Below are positions 63,376 to 64,000 of a DNA stretch of 64,000 nt, piece by piece. The position numbers were made by a program, and so were the translations under genes. This DNA is from Phragmitibacter flavus (GTDB taxonomy: Bacteria > Verrucomicrobiota > Verrucomicrobiia > Verrucomicrobiales > Verrucomicrobiaceae), in the NCBI RefSeq assembly GCF_005780165.1, contig NZ_VAUV01000004.1, positions 1 to 64,000 of the forward strand, written 5' to 3'. Numbering within the stretch: the first letter of the stretch is position 1; each line of letters starts with the position of its first letter. The notes beneath the pieces were generated by a model. It did no database searches. It saw nothing but the letters and a program-made list of their open reading frames with translations, and was not told the origin of the DNA.

Positions 63376-64000
63376 ATGGCTAATATCTACACAACAGTAG
63401 TATGGTCTGCAAGGATGGAGACAGACGAAGAAATTGCTCTGAGTGTAAGGAAGACATTTGATGGGCTATATCATCTTAACCATGATCTGGATAAATGGTT
63501 CTCAAAAGAACGCCCAAAGAAGGGAGAAAAAATTAAGCCTCGAAGCCTCGAAGTGGAGTTTTTGAAAGACATTATTTCGAAAGATCGCGCGGAACTTAAA
63601 TTCATAACTGAAGAATATGCAGAACCCCTTGAGAACCGCGGTGTCAATGTGGGTTTCAAATCAAATATTGACTGGCAAAAAAGTGTGGGCGTTAGCTTCA
63701 ACATGGGATACACACAAGGCGCTATCTGCAATTCATGCACCATTGACTCTAGAGGAGATAATCATATTGTTGAACCGCTAAACATGGAGCATTTGTTCGC
63801 CGTTCTAAAGTTGATGGTTGAGGTGTTAGGGCCGGATTACGGTTTTGTGCAGGGTTCTTCATTTCGGGATTCCATCAAGCCTAAACCCAACTTTAACATT
63901 AATTTTGGATGGCTTACTTATGTGAAAGACATTAATCGAGTTAAGCATTTGGTTGGTGATAACTTGTCGTTGCTCGATGAATACTATCTATCTTTAGGAC
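63376..64000 (+). CDS. Second Imm52-like immunity protein, partial (runs off the window)
   Basis: An open frame from the ATG at 63376 to the window end (208 codons, no stop) encodes MANIYTTVVWSARMETDEEIA..., then SNIDWQKSVGVSFNMGYTQG, then VEPLNMEHLFAVLKLMVEVLGPDYGFVQ and FGWLTYVKDINRVKHLVGDNLSL. It aligns along its length with the protein at 62609-63283. No toxin sits between them, so it is an orphan or duplicated immunity gene. It is AT-rich like its neighbour. The 3' end is missing. Confidence 0.75.
   Translation, partial: MANIYTTVVWSARMETDEEIALSVRKTFDGLYHLNHDLDKWFSKERPKKGEKIKPRSLEVEFLKDIISKDRAELKFITEEYAEPLENRGVNVGFKSNIDWQKSVGVSFNMGYTQGAICNSCTIDSRGDNHIVEPLNMEHLFAVLKLMVEVLGPDYGFVQGSSFRDSIKPKPNFNINFGWLTYVKDINRVKHLVGDNLSLLDEYYLSLG

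Overview
The window looks like a chromosomal segment of a Verrucomicrobiota bacterium (order Verrucomicrobiales is my guess). The strongest marker is a complete five-gene locus on the minus strand (19711-26912) with the order and architecture of the Akkermansia muciniphila Amuc_1102-1101-1100-1099-1098 pilus-like system. Other features common in this phylum agree: a DUF1592/DUF1552 pair, a PATR-type autotransporter, an ECF sigma factor coupled to a WD40 Ser/Thr kinase, and an HTTM membrane protein. Most of the DNA is GC-rich, and nearly every gene has a long out-of-frame shadow ORF on the other strand. No rRNA, tRNA, CRISPR array or insertion sequence was seen.

Layout. 1-3.6 kb: minus-strand sugar-nucleotide genes (WbpP-like 4-epimerase, AlgD-like GDP-mannose dehydrogenase) and a VanZ-like protein, probably the edge of an exopolysaccharide locus. 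3.7-13.9 kb: mixed metabolic and exported genes (aldehyde dehydrogenase, queuosine reductase QueH, lipoprotein hydrolase, PIG-L deacetylase, exported TIM barrel, SEL1 protein, M3 peptidase). 14-16.2 kb: a DUF2851 gene flanked by two small His-rich exported proteins. 16.3-19.6 kb: coaE-rho-rnd. 19.7-27 kb: the pilus-like operon, with intrinsic terminators on both sides. 27-31 kb: UDP-glucuronate decarboxylase, peroxiredoxin, pgsA-der. 31-37 kb: DUF1592/DUF1552 and lysS. 37-46 kb: HTTM pair, SGNH-like lipoprotein, two parallel beta-helix proteins, hydantoinase. 46-55.5 kb: kinase and sigma factor, a 1,676-residue autotransporter, and a divergent LuxR regulator. 55.6-61.7 kb: an unknown exported protein, lipid kinase, a frameshifted GNAT gene, a DUF3592 protein, and a LysR/isochorismatase-like divergent pair. 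61.7-64 kb: an AT-richer accessory edge with a palindromic element, a tandem repeat, a Tox-REase-5 toxin remnant fused in frame to an Imm52-like immunity protein, and a second Imm52 paralogue cut by the window end.

The least explained material is non-coding. Four long imperfect palindromes of 118-181 bp (125-242, 9353-9533, 36943-37119, 62036-62197) are present. Three begin within about 20 nt of a stop codon. The toxin-remnant/immunity cassette at the right edge is the best candidate for recently acquired DNA. The Amuc-like locus is the clearest coherent system, but its relatives are already described.
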